A stretch of 64,000 nt of DNA, from the NCBI GenBank assembly GCA_034336665.1, contig CM067568.1:39474770-39538769 (forward strand), read 5' to 3'. Position 1 is the first letter of the stretch, and every line of letters begins with the position of its first letter. The stretch is from Luscinia megarhynchos (Eukaryota; Chordata; Aves; Passeriformes; Turdidae). Shown here piece by piece: positions 61,596 to 64,000 of the stretch. A model generated the notes under the pieces. It made no database searches, was not told the DNA's origin, and saw nothing but the letters and a program-made list of their open reading frames with translations. The translations under genes and the position numbers were made by a program.

Positions 61596-61720
61596 CACAG
61601 ATGTTAGGCAGGAAAAGACCTATTAGTTCCCATCGACTCTCCAACCAGAAGGTGACAAAAGGAGAAGTTAGTGCCAGATTATTCCCTCCAGGCTGTTTCA
61701 GTCAAGTATATCTGATAGGA
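61596..61720 (+). mobile_element. Possible ancient CR1-type 3' fragment
   Basis: GGCAGGAAAAGACCTATTAG, TCCCATCGACTCTCCAACC and CAGATTATTCCCTCCAGGCT follow in order the old amniote CR1-L3-like pattern (GGAAAGGACCTATTAGGTCA, CTAGTCCATCTCCCTGCC, CAGGATTGTTCCCTACAG). The copy is strongly diverged and short. Confidence 0.45.
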
Positions 61721-64000
61721 AATTCTCTTTAGAGACAACAGATAGAGACACAGCTCTCTGCAGCCTCCACTTTGAACACAGTGACTTCCCTTCAGGTATC
61801 CATCCAGGTCTGAATCAGAACGGCACATAGGGATGAAGCAAAGATTCTAAAGCATCATGACATAACATCTGGTGTTTGGTAAGATTTAACTAAGAACTAA
61901 AAAGAAAGTTTTGATTGTCCTAACCCATGATTTTCACCAGCTTGCATGAGAATTAAGGAGTAAGAAACACAAAGCAGAGGCAAGTGTTTCTAATGTGTCT
62001 GGGGAAAGTAGTACTACTAATTTAAATACACTACACATGGTATTTTAAAAACCTACATATGAGTGTAAAGATAGCAGAGACCAGCAGAGGTAAGAAATGC
62101 ATGTGCAGCAATCCAGTCTAACTCTCATTTCCCTTCTTTCAGATCTCTGATGATTTAGTATACCAGACATCTATTCAGCAAATGAGGACATCATCAGCCT
62201 TCCTTCCTGTCCAGTGAAATGAACCAAACTCCCATTTCAATGTCTAGTGTCCCTCTCCAGTCTTCTTATAGCCTGAGCTTATGCACAGGGGATTTAGGAC
62301 TACTAGAAAGCTTGATGTTTCTTCAAATGTAGTCATACTAAAGACAGTGATGCACACCTTGCCAGCAGATTTCACAGCTGTAAGCTGACAGATGAGAAAT
62401 ATCAGTATACAGATATAATTAATTCTGATCCAGATTCCATAGGAGAGTGCTTTATGATTGCTTATACTTTTACCAGCTTCATCAGTGTTCCTGTGACATT
62501 TCTGCTGTCACTCAGATACTTCTCCATTCTTCCTGTCTTCTACACCATCTTCTTGTCTGTCCCTGCCATCCAACTTCTGCTCCTCTCATGCTTTGAAACT
62601 TGAGAGAGAGAGCTTTAGACAGGAGCCAAATGATACTAGCCAGGTATGGAGGATGCAGGCAATAGTGATGAGAAGCATGACCACATAGATTTGCCATGTA
62701 TGGTGCTACATGCTGGGTTTAACTTCAAGGTCTGGAGAGCTTTGCTTCTCTAACTATTTACAGTATAAAACAAAAATAAATTAGCAGCTCTGCAGTGGAG
62801 AGGGGAAGGGGGTGAGATCCTCACATATTTTGTGAATTTCCCTCCCTTTGACAATAAAATGAGAAAGAATAAAATTGGCTACAGAACTGGCTACTTCCCA
62901 TTTGTCTTCAGCCTGCTAAGCACTGTATAGTCCAAGGAAAACATGAAGTTCAGCCAAGCTGAGACTTCCCAGCTCTCAGACTGAGGACATTCCCACTGTG
63001 TTCCCTGAACTCTTCTCTAATGGCCCTGCTTTCACCTGTGCACATTCACTGATATGACATAAGCGTGGGGGAAACTGAACCAAATACATCCAGGGACTTG
63101 TGAACACATAACAGCTAGTTACCTCTTCAGGCACGACTAGCTCATGCAGAGCACAAAAAAGGCATAAAACAGCCCAGGAGTTGCGGTGAGGGAGATGGTA
63201 AACTGTGACAGTGAACAGACCTGAAGGACCTATGAGAAGGATGTGGAGGCTCTTATCACAGGAACAATTCACCTAAGATTTGTCATTAATACCATCCTGT
63301 GGGGAGTGAGGGGTGAATGGAATGATCTAATACTACCTTCCAGTCCTGTGACCAACCAAACTAATCTCAGACATTGGTTTAAAAGGTAGTCTGCAGGATG
63401 CTCTTAGATGGTAGGTGCTTCCTGAATTCATTTTCTCTTGTGTCTTAAAAGTAGCCTTCTAGCTTTAAGAAGGTACTGCTTGACATGGCTAGGGAAGTGT
63501 AGAGCTGAAGCTGAGTCTGTGAGAAAAGCCCTACTCAGCAGCACCTTTATTTCAAGTTCCCAGCACCTGACACTGGAAGGCTGCCATTCTCCTCTAATCC
63601 CAGAACACAAGCCAGACTAGCCTTTTTCCACTGCAAGCTGCCTTAAGATACCATCGTTGCCTTTTTTCAGAAAGGCAACCTGGACTGTATCAATGAGTGG
63701 TCTGGTGTCCAGCAGAGAAGTGTGACTCATTCATTCTTTGTCACAGTCACAAAAGCCACAATAAGACATGTTGCCCCTGAAGGCAGGAGACAGGAGAGGA
63801 TGACCCAGAAGGTCATCCTAGAAAACCCTTTCTTCCAGTCCTGTGTTGCTTGCCTAGTGAAACTGAGAGAGAAACAATGCTTTCAAAGTTGAGAGAGAGG
63901 ATCAAGAGACTTTAATTTGTCCCTGCCTTGCCACTGACTGTGAAGGGTTTTATGTATCCCTCCTATTACTTTACCTGTAAAACATGGGCACTAAAACACA
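61721..64000. other. Unique interval without recognised genes
   Basis: No exon, RNA gene or CpG island was seen. The only repeat-like piece is the short CR1-like end near 63.3 kb. Frames of 60-98 codons overlap on opposite strands and show no domain. Confidence 0.4.
63295..63352 (+). mobile_element. Possible CR1 3' end
   Basis: GGAATGATCTAATACTACCT followed by TCCAGTCCTGTGACC resembles the terminal CR1 segment with GATGATCTAATAGGTCCC and TTCCAGTCCTATGATTC. No further tail repeats and no upstream CR1 body are clear. Confidence 0.3.

Noticed and set aside
1..64000. CRISPR arrays, tRNA or rRNA genes, intact LTR retroviruses
   Set aside because: No regularly spaced repeats of CRISPR type, no tRNA cloverleaf with box A and B, and no paired LTRs or gag/pol/env frames were seen.

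Overview
The window looks like intergenic or deep intronic DNA from a sauropsid vertebrate, most likely a bird. The main reason is the repeat content. The clearest mobile elements are 5'-truncated CR1 LINEs with the CR1 reverse-transcriptase C-terminus and a 3' end close to the ATTCTATG-type tail. A few very old MIR/L2-like fragments are also present. I saw no Alu, L1 or B-type SINEs. Repeat density is low and base composition is moderate, with short CpG-rich islands, which fits a bird better than a turtle or crocodile. No bacterial or viral gene organisation is present.

I could not support any complete protein-coding gene, tRNA or rRNA. Open frames are short, overlap on both strands and lack recognisable domains. 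The only coding-like sequence I recognise is the decayed CR1 ORF2 remnant at 4.6-4.76 kb on the minus strand. Exons of an unrecognised gene or of a lncRNA cannot be excluded.

Layout: 0-4 kb is mostly unique sequence with an interrupted AAT microsatellite at 0.57-0.69 kb. At 4.1-4.8 kb a minus-strand CR1 abuts a small CpG-rich block. At 7.95-8.56 kb there is a CpG island with a CTCF-like site and a G-quadruplex motif, followed by opposed poly-pyrimidine and poly-purine tracts. At 10.1 kb there is a palindromic pair of bicoid-type homeodomain sites. At 13.7-14.55 kb two CR1 fragments of different subfamily lie head to tail. From 14.6 to 40 kb the sequence is largely unique, with an AT-rich block at 16.1-16.5 kb that resembles a conserved non-coding element, a GC-rich but CpG-poor block at 17.5-17.85 kb, a 49-bp tandem duplication at 32.05 kb and MIR-like fragments at 34.2-34.8 and 39.3-39.6 kb. 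At 40.1-42.25 kb lies the strongest promoter candidate, a two-part CpG island with no recognised gene attached.

The region from 45.3 to 52.4 kb is the most interesting for regulation. It holds four RFX-type X-boxes, one of them an 18-bp perfect palindrome in tandem with a second site. The site at 45.38 kb sits in an enhancer-like block that also has two ONECUT-like motifs. At 54.1-54.95 kb there is a strongly degenerate tandem repeat with a unit of about 37 bp. From 55 to 64 kb the sequence is mostly unique, with a G4 motif at 61.28 kb and old CR1-like fragments near 61.6 and 63.3 kb. Taken together, the window reads as a regulatory landscape around an orphan CpG-island promoter rather than a gene-dense locus. 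That overall reading is inference.
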